From Shewanella marinintestina (GTDB lineage: Bacteria > Pseudomonadota > Gammaproteobacteria > Enterobacterales > Shewanellaceae): DNA of 64,000 nucleotides. The notes beneath the pieces were generated by a model. That model was given only the letters and a program-made list of their open reading frames with translations. It searched no databases and was not told the origin of the DNA. Positions 26,781 through 35,639 of this stretch are shown one piece after another. The stretch lies in assembly GCF_023283845.1 (NCBI RefSeq), contig NZ_JAKILC010000022.1, positions 1 to 64,000 on the forward strand. Direction: 5' to 3'. The first letter of the stretch is position 1. Every line of letters begins with the position of its first letter. The translations under genes and the position numbers were made by a program.

Positions 26781-27103
26781 TGCTTTAATTTTTGCCAAAG
26801 TTTGAGCAGTAGCTAACTGCTCAATACCACCATAACCCACTCACTTGCGACAATTCATCTCAAGCAACCAACCGCAAGTTTCACTGCAATTTAAGATTTC
26901 CTGCAAGCTATCCCTTAGTTAGCTCTCACTCGTATAAAGCCACTATTAACTTAACTAATTGAAACAGAATTTTTGTTTTACTGTTAACTAAATTATGCGA
27001 TAACTGTTGCACAAATTAATCTCCAATTAAGCGCTAACCCTAACAATCAATAAATTAAATTGAAAACCACTCCTTTAAAACGATAACAATAATTAGGATT
27101 ATC
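26781..27103. other. intergenic region upstream of the amidohydrolase gene
   Basis: A 323-base AT-rich gap. Near its left end TTGAGCAGT / ACTGCTCAA forms a perfect 9-bp hairpin (26802-26824, AGCTA loop) without a T-run, possibly the 3' end of the tusA-MOSC transcript. The rest must hold the promoter of the large amidohydrolase gene, but I see no convincing -35/-10 pair and no other structure. Confidence 0.4.
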
Positions 27104-30100
27104 ATGTTAAAGAACAAATTAACTCCCCTATATGCGGCCATCGCATTAAGCCTTAGTGTTCCAGTCGCGGCAGAAGAAGACAAAAAGTCTTGGCAAGTTA
27201 ATGCGCCAGCAAACGCGCCTTTAGAACAAATTAAAATTGAAGTCGATGAAGGTACCTGGATGAACGTCAGCGTTAGCCCTAACGGCAAGCACGTGGTGTT
27301 CGACTTACTTGGTGACATTTATCAAATGCCAATTTCTGGCGGCGAAGCTAAGCCATTAGCTAAAGGCATTGCATGGCAAATGCAGCCGGTATATAGCCCT
27401 GATGGTAAATACATCGCCTTCACTTCTGATGAAGATGGTGGTGACAACATTTGGGTAATGGAAGCTGATGGCAGCAACCCTCGCCCTGTCACTAAAGAAA
27501 CATTCCGCTTATTGAATAGTCCAGCTTGGAGCCCTGATGGCCAATATCTAGTAGCACGCAAACACTTTACTGGTAGTCGCAGCCTAGGTGCAGGTGAAGT
27601 ATGGATGTATCACGTTGCTGGCGGCGACGGTGTGAAATTAACTGAGCGCCCAAATGAGCAAAAAGATTTAGGTGAACCTGCCTACTCGCCAGATGGCCGT
27701 TATATCTACTTTAGCCAAGATGCGACGCCGGGTAAGACCTTCCATTACTCAAAAGACTCAGTAAAAGGCATCTATAAGATCAAGCGTTATGATACCCAGA
27801 CCGGCGATATCGAAGTATTGATCCAAGGTACTGGCGGCGCGATTCGACCAACGCCAAGCCCAGATGGCAATAAGCTAGCCTATATCAAACGTGATGGTTT
27901 CCAGTCTTCACTTTATCTTCTCGATTTAAAGTCTGGTGAAACAGAAAAACTATACGGTGAACTAGACCGAGACATGCAAGAAACCTGGGCTATCCACGGC
28001 GTATATCCAACCATGAGTTGGACAGCCGATAACGATGAAATCGTATTCTGGGCTAACGGTAAAATTAACAAACTTGATGTTGAATCTAAATCAGTAGAGC
28101 AAATTCCATTTACAGTTAAAACCGAACGAGCTGTTCAACCAGCCGTTCGTTTTACCCAAGATCTCGATAAAGATGTGTTCAACGTAAAGATGCTACGTAT
28201 GGCGCAAGTATCTCCTGATGGTAAGAAAGTTGCTTTTGAAGCCCTAGGTAAGATCTGGGTTAAGAGTTTACCCGACGGCAAGATGTCTCGACTCACCAAG
28301 CTAGATAGTGATCTACGTGAACTGTTTCCACAATGGTCACGCGATGGAAAACGCGTTGTATTCACCACTTGGGATGACCAAAAGCAAGGTACTGTTAGTT
28401 TAGCTACCGTGCGCAATAAGCGTGTAAAAGTACTAACTGATGAGCCTGGTAAATACGTAGAACCTACCTTCTCACCAGATGGTGAGACTGTTGTGTACCG
28501 TAAAGCTAAAGGTGGTTATATCACTCCACGCACATGGTCACAAGAAACAGGCCTTTATCGAGTAGATATTGATGGCGATAAAAATACTAAGATCACCGCT
28601 GCAGGTTACCAACCTCAATTTGGCGCAGACAACGACCGAGTCTACTTTATGGAAAGTGGTGAAACACCACAGCTTGCATCTATTGGACTCAATGGTTTTG
28701 AAAAGCGTGTACATTACACCAGTAAACACGCCACCGAATTCAGAGTATCACCTGATGGTAATCAACTCGCTTTTGCTGAACGTTTTAAAGTGTTTGTCAC
28801 CCCATTTGCTAAACACGGTGAAACGATTCAAATAGGCCCTAAAGCCAGTAATCTTCCAGTTGAACAATTAAGCGTACGCGCCGGTGAAAGCATTAGTTGG
28901 AACACTGATAGTAACCAACTGTACTGGACGCTCGGGCCTGAACTTTACCAAGTTAGTGTTGATACTCAATACCAGCAGCAAGCAGAGGGTGCTGAAGTAT
29001 CTAAAGTTGAGCCAACCATTACCGATCTTGGCTTCACCCAAAAAGCTGATGTTCCACGTGGAACAATCGCCTTTGTTGGTGGAAAAATCATTACCATGGA
29101 AAATGATGAAGTTATCGAAAACGGCACGGTAATCGTTAAAGATAATCACATTGTCAGTGTAGGTTCTGCATCTGTTATCGATATCCCAAGTGACGCTAAG
29201 GTCATCGATATCAAGGGTAAAACTCTGATGCCAGGCTTATTCGATGCCCATGCTCATGGTGCTCAAGGTGAGAATGAAATCATCCCGCAGCAAAACTGGG
29301 AGCTCTACTCTAATCTGTCTCTAGGTGTTACAGCTATTCACGACCCATCAAATGACACCACAGAAATCTTTGCAGCTGCAGAGCAACAGAAAGCAGGTAA
29401 TATTGCTGGCCCACGTATTTTCTCTACCGGTACTATTTTATATGGCGCGAACCTACCAGGTTATACCTCTCATATAGATTCACTCGATGATGCCAAATTC
29501 CATTTAGAGCGCTTGAAAAAAGTCGGTGCTTTCAGTGTTAAGAGTTATAACCAACCACGTCGTAACCAACGTCAGCAAGTTATCGCAGCAGCACGCGAGC
29601 TGGAAATGATGGTAGTGCCTGAAGGCGGAAGTTTACTGCAACATAACCTAACCATGATTGCCGATGGTCACACAGGTATAGAACACTCGCTACCGGCAGC
29701 GAATATCTATAGCGACATTAAGCAGTTCTGGAGCCAAACTGAAGTTGGCTATACACCAACGTTAGTTGTTGCTTATGGTGGTATCTCTGGTGAAAACTAT
29801 TGGTATGACAAAACCGATGTGTGGGCACACCCTCGTTTGTCTATGTACGTACCATCAGATATTTTAGATGCTCGCTCAATGCGTCGCCCGACAGCACCAG
29901 ACGAACATTACAATCACTTTAACGTCGCGCGTGTAGCAAATGAACTAAATGAAGTTGGCATTAAAGCTAACATAGGTGCTCATGGTCAACGTGAAGGTCT
30001 AGCGGCTCATTGGGAAATGTGGATGTTTGCTCAAGGTGGTATGAGCAATCTGGAAGTACTAAAAACAGCAACCATCAACCCAGCTAAACATTTTGCGATG

Positions 30101-30319
30101 GATCACCAAATTGGTTCAATCAAGCAAGGCAAACTTGCCGACCTAATTGTTATCGATGGTAATCCGCTGGAAGATATCCGCGTCACCGATCGTGTGACTT
30201 ACACCATGGTTAACGGCAAACTATTTAATGCGGAGACAATGGATCAGCTAAATGGTGGTTCCAACAATAAAGGTAAGCAAAGAGAAACCTTCTTCTTCGA
30301 AAAAATAAATCCATTTTGA
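27104..30319 (+). CDS. exported beta-propeller/amidohydrolase fusion protein
   Basis: A very large exported protein of 1071 residues. After a signal peptide ending near AVAAEE, about 600 residues consist of TolB/WD40-like propeller repeats with recurring SPDGK-type motifs (for example YSPDGKYIAF and PSPDGNKLAY). From about residue 660 an amidohydrolase domain begins: GKTLMPGLFDAHAHG with metal ligands His716 and His718, later GIEHSLPA and GKLADLIVIDGNPLEDI. This domain order is known from exported imidazolonepropionase-like proteins; the substrate is unknown. It is monocistronic and contains a perfect parS site within its coding sequence (29050-29065). Confidence 0.88.
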   Translation: MLKNKLTPLYAAIALSLSVPVAAEEDKKSWQVNAPANAPLEQIKIEVDEGTWMNVSVSPNGKHVVFDLLGDIYQMPISGGEAKPLAKGIAWQMQPVYSPDGKYIAFTSDEDGGDNIWVMEADGSNPRPVTKETFRLLNSPAWSPDGQYLVARKHFTGSRSLGAGEVWMYHVAGGDGVKLTERPNEQKDLGEPAYSPDGRYIYFSQDATPGKTFHYSKDSVKGIYKIKRYDTQTGDIEVLIQGTGGAIRPTPSPDGNKLAYIKRDGFQSSLYLLDLKSGETEKLYGELDRDMQETWAIHGVYPTMSWTADNDEIVFWANGKINKLDVESKSVEQIPFTVKTERAVQPAVRFTQDLDKDVFNVKMLRMAQVSPDGKKVAFEALGKIWVKSLPDGKMSRLTKLDSDLRELFPQWSRDGKRVVFTTWDDQKQGTVSLATVRNKRVKVLTDEPGKYVEPTFSPDGETVVYRKAKGGYITPRTWSQETGLYRVDIDGDKNTKITAAGYQPQFGADNDRVYFMESGETPQLASIGLNGFEKRVHYTSKHATEFRVSPDGNQLAFAERFKVFVTPFAKHGETIQIGPKASNLPVEQLSVRAGESISWNTDSNQLYWTLGPELYQVSVDTQYQQQAEGAEVSKVEPTITDLGFTQKADVPRGTIAFVGGKIITMENDEVIENGTVIVKDNHIVSVGSASVIDIPSDAKVIDIKGKTLMPGLFDAHAHGAQGENEIIPQQNWELYSNLSLGVTAIHDPSNDTTEIFAAAEQQKAGNIAGPRIFSTGTILYGANLPGYTSHIDSLDDAKFHLERLKKVGAFSVKSYNQPRRNQRQQVIAAARELEMMVVPEGGSLLQHNLTMIADGHTGIEHSLPAANIYSDIKQFWSQTEVGYTPTLVVAYGGISGENYWYDKTDVWAHPRLSMYVPSDILDARSMRRPTAPDEHYNHFNVARVANELNEVGIKANIGAHGQREGLAAHWEMWMFAQGGMSNLEVLKTATINPAKHFAMDHQIGSIKQGKLADLIVIDGNPLEDIRVTDRVTYTMVNGKLFNAETMDQLNGGSNNKGKQRETFFFEKINPF
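29050..29065. other. perfect parS site inside the amidohydrolase gene
   Basis: The full 16-mer TGTTCCACGTGGAACA lies inside the reading frame, encoding the residues DVPRGT just before the amidohydrolase domain. It is identical to the sites at 25935 and 30416. Confidence 0.88.
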
Positions 30320-30407
30320 AATTTAAAATCTGGCTAACTTAGCTACGATTTTAAAATTTGAGGAAAATTATTTTTTGATTCAAAAATGTGCTTTTTAGCT
30401 AAAAATG

Positions 30408-30439
30408 AAAAAGGATGTTCCACGTGGAACATCCTTTTT
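30408..30439. other. perfect parS site that also forms a terminator-like hairpin
   Basis: The parS 16-mer (30416-30431) is the centre of a perfect 32-bp palindrome ending in a run of T, about 90 bases after the amidohydrolase stop. As RNA it would fold into a stable stem followed by U residues, so the same DNA can act as a ParB site and as an intrinsic terminator. Confidence 0.85.
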
Positions 30440-30443
30440 TATT

Positions 30444-30558
30444 TAGGTTCTAGGTTCTAGGTTCTAGGTTCTAGGTTCTAGGTTCTAGGTTCTAGGTTCT
30501 AGGTTCTAGGTTCTAGGTTCTAGGTTCTAGGTTCTAGGTTCTAGGTTCTAGGTTCTAG
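30444..30558. repeat. heptanucleotide tandem array (TAGGTTC)16
   Basis: Sixteen uninterrupted, apparently identical copies of the 7-bp unit TAGGTTC, plus three further bases, starting four bases after the parS palindrome. No reading frame runs through it from a gene. Perfect short-unit arrays of this length usually vary in copy number through slipped-strand replication. Each junction creates a CTAG tetranucleotide. Confidence 0.97.
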
Positions 30559-30684
30559 CATTAATCTAACAGCCCTAACCTTTATTACTCATTTATATTT
30601 TTAGAATTTCTAAGAATGTGTAAGTGCTGCGGACTATGACTCTTTTCTGATTCCCTGAGAAAATTTATATATCACTTAATTGAA

Positions 30685-30828
30685 GGGCTAAAGCCCGAAC
30701 TACAAAATAAAACTTTTTATTCTTTACCGTTAGCGAGTTTGCGAACGTTCAGTTATCCGTCAGCGAAGCATTCGCCTCTGCTTTGCCTTTCCTAGTCCCT
30801 AGGATCTTTCTTAGCTTTTCCTAGTACC
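30685..30828 (-). repeat. mosaic intergenic repeat, copy A
   Basis: On the minus strand this segment begins GGTACTAGGAAAAGC and continues through CCTAGG, GCGAATGCTTCGC, CGCTAACGG and GGGCTTTAGCCC modules. The first 48 bases differ from the copy at 62402 at only about seven positions by eye, and several later modules recur in the same order. It contains several small palindromes. Its end overlaps the last codons of tag. The whole gene-free stretch 30320-30810 thus holds the parS hairpin, the heptamer array and this repeat. Confidence 0.75.
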
Positions 30829-31389
30829 TTCTTCACCATAACAAAAACAATCAGAGGTGTGGTCATTCACCATTCCGACCGCCTGCATAAAGGCATAACA
30901 AATTGTTGGCCCTACGAAATTGAAGCCCATATTTTTAAGTGCTTTAGACATAGCTTCTGATTCAGTGGTTTGTGCTGGAACTTGTTGCACCGACTCAAAG
31001 TGGTTCACCTTGGGACTACCACCAACAAACTCCCACAAGAATTTTGAAAAATCATTGCCCTGCTCGGTATAAACCAAATAGGCTTTAGCATTTTTAATGA
31101 TTGAATTTACTTTGAGGCGATTACGTACAATTCCAGGATTGAGCATTAACTCTTCAACTTTCTCATCATCAAAAGTCGCAATGATCTTAGGCTCGAAATT
31201 AGCAAATGCAGCCTCATAATTTTGCTGTTTTTTGAGGATAGTAATCCAAGATAATCCCGCTTGTTGGCCATCTAAACACAGCTTTTCAAACAGCTCTCGG
31301 CTGTCATAAACCGGCCTGCCCCAAACTTTGTCATGGTACTCTTGATAGATAGGATCTTGTCCTACCCAAGCACAACGTGTCACTTCCAT
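30811..31389 (-). CDS. tag: DNA-3-methyladenine glycosylase I
   Basis: Tag excises 3-methyladenine from alkylated DNA. The 192-residue protein has RCAWVGQDPIYQEYHDKVWG at the N-terminus, with zinc ligands Cys6 and His19. LFEKLCLDGQQAGLSWITIL carries the conserved catalytic-pocket Glu and Trp. NDHTSDCFC near the C-terminus supplies the other zinc ligands. The last five residues (GTRKS) and the stop codon are encoded by the edge of the mosaic repeat, so the C-terminus is probably repeat-derived. Confidence 0.95.
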   Translation of the reverse strand: MEVTRCAWVGQDPIYQEYHDKVWGRPVYDSRELFEKLCLDGQQAGLSWITILKKQQNYEAAFANFEPKIIATFDDEKVEELMLNPGIVRNRLKVNSIIKNAKAYLVYTEQGNDFSKFLWEFVGGSPKVNHFESVQQVPAQTTESEAMSKALKNMGFNFVGPTICYAFMQAVGMVNDHTSDCFCYGEEGTRKS

Positions 31390-31506
31390 TGCTATTTCCC
31401 TAATTTTTTAACCTAACAGATAAAAAATAACCTACATAAGCGTAATTCTACAAGGTATAATCGATACCATTTTCTATTAAAGCTTCCAGGCAGTAGACAA
31501 GCGGAT

Positions 31507-32412
31507 ATGACGACCAAACACGACGTAAAAACATTCCAGGGTTTTATTATGACCCTACAGGAATACTGGGCGCAGCAAGGTTGCGCAATTGTTCAACCAT
31601 TAGATATGGAAGTCGGTGCAGGCACATTCCACCCTATGACTTTCCTTAGAGCGCTAGGCCCAGAGCCGATGAGTTGTGCCTATGTACAACCAAGTCGTCG
31701 TCCTACCGATGGCCGCTACGGTGACAACCCAAACCGTCTACAGCACTTTTATCAGTATCAAGTAGTACTAAAACCTTCTCCTGATAACATCCAAGAGCTA
31801 TATCTTGGATCGTTAGAAGCTGCAGGCATCGACATGGACATCCATGATGTTCGCTTTGTTGAAGACAACTGGGAATCACCAACTCTTGGTGCCTGGGGTC
31901 TAGGCTGGGAAGTTTGGTTGAACGGCATGGAAGTCTCTCAGTTTACTTACTTCCAGCAAGTCGGTGGACTTGAGTGTAAACCGGTCACGGGTGAAATCAC
32001 ATACGGTCTAGAGCGTCTTGCTATGTATATCCAAGAAGTGGATAACGTTTATGATCTAGTATGGACTGACGGCCCAATGGGCAAAGTTATGTATGGCGAT
32101 ATCTTCCATCAGAATGAAGTTGAGCAATCTGCTTATAACTTTGAACATGCCAATGTTGAAGTCTTATTTAGAGCATTTGATGACTGTGAAGTTGCTTGTC
32201 AGCACCTTCTCACATTAGAAAAACCTCTCGCCTTGCCTGCTTATGAGCAGGTAATGAAAGCCTCTCACGCATTCAACCTACTTGATGCTCGCCATGCAAT
32301 CTCAGTTACTGAGCGCCAGCGTTACATTTTACGCGTTCGCACCATGGCTAAAGGCGTGGCTGAAGCTTACTATCAATCTCGTGAAGCACTTGGCTTCCCT
32401 ATCGGTAAGTAG
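31507..32412 (+). CDS. glyQ: glycine-tRNA ligase alpha subunit
   Basis: GlyQ is the catalytic subunit of the tetrameric (alpha2beta2) bacterial glycyl-tRNA synthetase. The 301-residue protein begins with the class II segment TFQGFIMTLQEYWAQQGC and has MTFLRALGPEPMSCAYVQPSRR and TYGLERLAMYIQ. It stops 11 bases before glyS. A TATAAT at 31456-31461 is a possible -10 element for the operon, but the matching -35 is weak. Confidence 0.97.
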   Translation: MTTKHDVKTFQGFIMTLQEYWAQQGCAIVQPLDMEVGAGTFHPMTFLRALGPEPMSCAYVQPSRRPTDGRYGDNPNRLQHFYQYQVVLKPSPDNIQELYLGSLEAAGIDMDIHDVRFVEDNWESPTLGAWGLGWEVWLNGMEVSQFTYFQQVGGLECKPVTGEITYGLERLAMYIQEVDNVYDLVWTDGPMGKVMYGDIFHQNEVEQSAYNFEHANVEVLFRAFDDCEVACQHLLTLEKPLALPAYEQVMKASHAFNLLDARHAISVTERQRYILRVRTMAKGVAEAYYQSREALGFPIGK

Positions 32413-32423
32413 AGGATTAACTG

Positions 32424-34493
32424 ATGAATTTTGAAAACTTACTGATTGAAGTCGGTACAGAAGAACTACCTCCAAAGTCACTGCGTAAACTAGCTGAATC
32501 ATTTCTAGCTAATTTTACTGAAGAGCTAACTAAAGCTGAATTGAGCTTTGAGTCTGCAGTATGGCACGCTGCGCCACGTCGCTTAGCTATTTGTATCAAC
32601 CAACTTGCGCTAGCACAAGCAGACAAAGTGGTTGAAAAGCGCGGTCCAGCGGTAGCTCAAGCTTTTGATGCTGACGGTAACCCGACTAAAGCCGCTATGG
32701 GCTGGGCTCGTGGTAACGGTATTACTGTTGAGCAAGCTGAGCGTTTAAAGACGGATAAAGGCGAATGGCTACTGCACCAAGCTCGCGTTGTTGGTGTTGA
32801 AACTAAAAGCCTAATCGCCGATATGGCGCAGCGCTCATTAGACAAGTTACCGATCCCAAAGCCAATGCGCTGGGGTAGCAACACAACTCAGTTTATCCGC
32901 CCTGTTCACACTGTAACTATGCTACTGGGTAGTGAAGTGGTTGATGGCGAATTACTAGGTATTAAATCTGACCGCGTTGTTCGTGGCCACCGCTTTATGG
33001 GTGAATCTAGCTTTGAGCTAGATCATGCAGACAACTATTTAATCGCACTTAAAGAGAAAGGCAAAGTACTCGCAGATTACGAAGCACGTAAAGCGATTAT
33101 CAAAACTGATGCTGAAGCGGCTGCCACTAAAATTGGCGGTGTAGCTGATCTAGAAGATGATTTACTGGAAGAAGTGACTTCACTCGTTGAGTGGCCTGTT
33201 GTGCTTACAGCAAGCTTCGAAGAAAAGTTCTTAGACGTACCAGCAGAAGCCTTGGTTTACACCATGAAAGGTGATCAAAAGTACTTCCCTGTATTTGATA
33301 AGACTGGCCAACTGCTACCTAACTTTATCTTCGTGACTAACATCGAATCTAAAGATCCACAGCAGATTATTGCAGGTAACGAGAAAGTGGTTCGTCCACG
33401 TCTTGCCGATGCTGAGTTCTTCTTTGAAACCGATAAGAAAGACACACTAGAAGCTCGCCTTGCTAGCCTAGAAACAGTTATTTTCCAAAAGCAACTTGGC
33501 ACAATTAAGCAACGCGTTGAGCGTATCTCTGCTATGGCAGGTTACATTGCTACTAGCATTGATGCTAACAGCGAAGAAGCCGCACGTGCAGGTCTATTAT
33601 CAAAGTCAGATTTGATGACTAACATGGTAATGGAGTTTACTGACCTTCAAGGCACCATGGGTATGCATTACGCACGCCTAAACGGTGAAACTGAAGCGGT
33701 AGCTGTAGCACTGTCTGAACAATATAAGCCTAAGTTTTCTGGCGATACCGTACCAACTGCACCAATCTCAATTTGTGTGGCATTAGCTGAAAAGCTAGAT
33801 ACATTAGTAGGTATCTTTGGTATTGGCCAAGCACCAAAAGGTGCTGCGGATCCATTTGCACTGCGTCGTGCTGCAATTGGTGTGCTTCGTATCTGTTTAG
33901 AAAACAATTTACCACTAGATCTTGTAGACCTAATTGCTAAGGCACAAGAGCTACACGGTGAAAACCTAACTAACGATGATGTTGCAGAGCAAGTGCTTGA
34001 GTTCTTTATGGCTCGCTTCCGTGCTTGGTATCAAGATCAGGGTGTAAGTGTAGATGTGATCTTAGCCGTACTGGCTCGTCGCCCTACTGCTCCTGCAGAT
34101 TTTGAAAGCCGCATTAAAGCTGTTGCTCACTTCAGAACACTTGAGCAAGCTTCTGCTCTAGCTGCTGCTAACAAGCGTGTATCTAACATTTTAGCTAAAG
34201 TTGAAGGTGAGCTACCAGCTGCTATCGATGACAAGCTACTTGTTGAATCTGCTGAAAAAGCACTGGCTGAAAAGCTTGCAGAATTACACCCACAATTGGC
34301 GCCGCTATTTGCTGCCGCTAACTACCAAGAAGCATTAGCACTCCTAGCAAGTCTACGTGAAAGTGTTGATACCTTCTTTGAAGATGTGATGGTAATGGCT
34401 GATGATGAAGCACTTAAGAACAACCGTTTAGCACTACTTTCTAGCCTACGCGAGCAGTTCTTACATGCCGCGGATATCTCGTTACTTCAATAA
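32424..34493 (+). CDS. glyS: glycine-tRNA ligase beta subunit
   Basis: GlyS is the beta subunit that binds tRNA(Gly) and is required for aminoacylation. The 689-residue protein begins ENLLIEVGTEELPPKSL and shows family segments such as ESFLANF, PKPMRWG, FIRPVHTV and RPTAPADFESRIKAVAHF. The C-terminal anticodon-binding-like region is helical. Length matches E. coli GlyS. It ends the glyQS operon and is followed by a strong terminator. Confidence 0.97.
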   Translation: MNFENLLIEVGTEELPPKSLRKLAESFLANFTEELTKAELSFESAVWHAAPRRLAICINQLALAQADKVVEKRGPAVAQAFDADGNPTKAAMGWARGNGITVEQAERLKTDKGEWLLHQARVVGVETKSLIADMAQRSLDKLPIPKPMRWGSNTTQFIRPVHTVTMLLGSEVVDGELLGIKSDRVVRGHRFMGESSFELDHADNYLIALKEKGKVLADYEARKAIIKTDAEAAATKIGGVADLEDDLLEEVTSLVEWPVVLTASFEEKFLDVPAEALVYTMKGDQKYFPVFDKTGQLLPNFIFVTNIESKDPQQIIAGNEKVVRPRLADAEFFFETDKKDTLEARLASLETVIFQKQLGTIKQRVERISAMAGYIATSIDANSEEAARAGLLSKSDLMTNMVMEFTDLQGTMGMHYARLNGETEAVAVALSEQYKPKFSGDTVPTAPISICVALAEKLDTLVGIFGIGQAPKGAADPFALRRAAIGVLRICLENNLPLDLVDLIAKAQELHGENLTNDDVAEQVLEFFMARFRAWYQDQGVSVDVILAVLARRPTAPADFESRIKAVAHFRTLEQASALAAANKRVSNILAKVEGELPAAIDDKLLVESAEKALAEKLAELHPQLAPLFAAANYQEALALLASLRESVDTFFEDVMVMADDEALKNNRLALLSSLREQFLHAADISLLQ

Positions 34494-34508
34494 GTAATAA
34501 GCAGATAT

Positions 34509-34537
34509 AAAAAAACGCGCCTAAGGCGCGTTTTTTT
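34509..34537. terminator. intrinsic terminator after glyQS
   Basis: Stem AAAAAACGCGCC / GGCGCGTTTTTT with a TAA loop, between the convergent glyS and HDOD genes. A- and T-runs on either side allow function in both directions. Confidence 0.9.
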
Positions 34538-34556
34538 ATTGTTCTAAGTTACACTA

Positions 34557-35606
34557 TCAAAATAGTACCAGCTTCTCATGCAATAGATTAAATGTATCAC
34601 TGTCTATACCTGCATCATATAACAACCTATCTAATTGCTCTGGCTGTAACTTACCCGCCTCAATTAACATAGAGCATTCACTAATTAGATTAGCACGCCA
34701 AATCACGTCAGCAAGGCCCCCAGCAGGCTTGGTATCAACAACTGCAAGTCGACTAAGCTCTGATTCAAACAACGATGGTAGCTCCCAGTAACGGGCAAGT
34801 AAGGCGCTCAAACTTAAAGACTTAGTGGTCATAACCTGTCTAAACAAACTAGAACATGGCTGTTCACCAGGTTCAGCCTGTTTAAAGGCTTCTAACAATA
34901 ATTTAAAAATAGCTATCTTACCCACATCGTGCAGTAAGCCGAGTAGAAATGCACTATCAGGATCTTCGTCTGTTAACTCACTTGCGAGGTAAGCCACTTG
35001 CATTGAATGACGCCAAATTTGGCTACCAAAACGCCTAAAGTATATTGGTTTAACTTCAATAATCTTGCGCATCATAACGCTAGTGACAAAACGGCGGATC
35101 TGGTCTCTTCCCAGCTGAACCAATGCTAGTTGCAGGCTAGTGACTTCTTTATCACTGCGTTTAAATAATGGTGAGTTGCACAGTTTAAGCACTTCGACAC
35201 TTAATACAGGATCTTTCTCTATTAATGCCAATAGCGCTTTAGTATCACTACTTTCATCCGCAAGTTGCTTGTCTAATGCGGCAACCTGAGTTGGCATTTT
35301 AAGTACGCGCTCAGCAATTGCCTTAGGCGAGGCTAACGCAGCCTCTACGCGTCTAAAAACGCTTTTTTCAAGCTCATTAGCGGTACCGTTTAACTGTGTG
35401 CTTGGAAATAGTAAGCTATAAAACAATGCAGAGAGGTCGATAGCTACAACAGGATTATCAACTTTAGATTGAGCTGCTACTGTTACACGGGGAGTTTCAC
35501 TCGATATAGGCTGAAAATGCTCCATAGAGCCACTAAAACTCTTTGGCTTTTCTATTACCACCTGCTCTCTGATATTAAATAGTTTTCTGAACGCTTTACT
35601 GAACAA
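34557..35606 (-). CDS. HDOD domain protein
   Basis: A 349-residue protein with an HDOD (degenerate HD) domain over about residues 95-310. Visible elements are PVLSVEVLKLCNSPLF, LGRDQIRRFV and FLLGLLHDVGKIAIFKLL. Here the HD-type motif LHDVGK is kept, although HDOD proteins usually lack a complete metal site. Members are signal-transduction adaptors without known enzymatic activity. The N-terminal 60 residues are polar and without a recognised fold. It is the next gene after gyrB on the same strand but beyond the gyrB terminator. Confidence 0.85.
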   Translation of the reverse strand: MFSKAFRKLFNIREQVVIEKPKSFSGSMEHFQPISSETPRVTVAAQSKVDNPVVAIDLSALFYSLLFPSTQLNGTANELEKSVFRRVEAALASPKAIAERVLKMPTQVAALDKQLADESSDTKALLALIEKDPVLSVEVLKLCNSPLFKRSDKEVTSLQLALVQLGRDQIRRFVTSVMMRKIIEVKPIYFRRFGSQIWRHSMQVAYLASELTDEDPDSAFLLGLLHDVGKIAIFKLLLEAFKQAEPGEQPCSSLFRQVMTTKSLSLSALLARYWELPSLFESELSRLAVVDTKPAGGLADVIWRANLISECSMLIEAGKLQPEQLDRLLYDAGIDSDTFNLLHEKLVLF

Positions 35607-35639
35607 TTTATTATGACCGGGTACTGGGTTGTTAACAAA

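Noticed and set aside
26802..26824. Hairpin after the MOSC gene as an intrinsic terminator
   Set aside because: The 9-bp stem is perfect but no T-run follows, so it is only noted within the intergenic entry.
30444..30558. Tandem array as a CRISPR
   Set aside because: The 7-bp units are directly contiguous with no spacers and there are no cas genes in the window.
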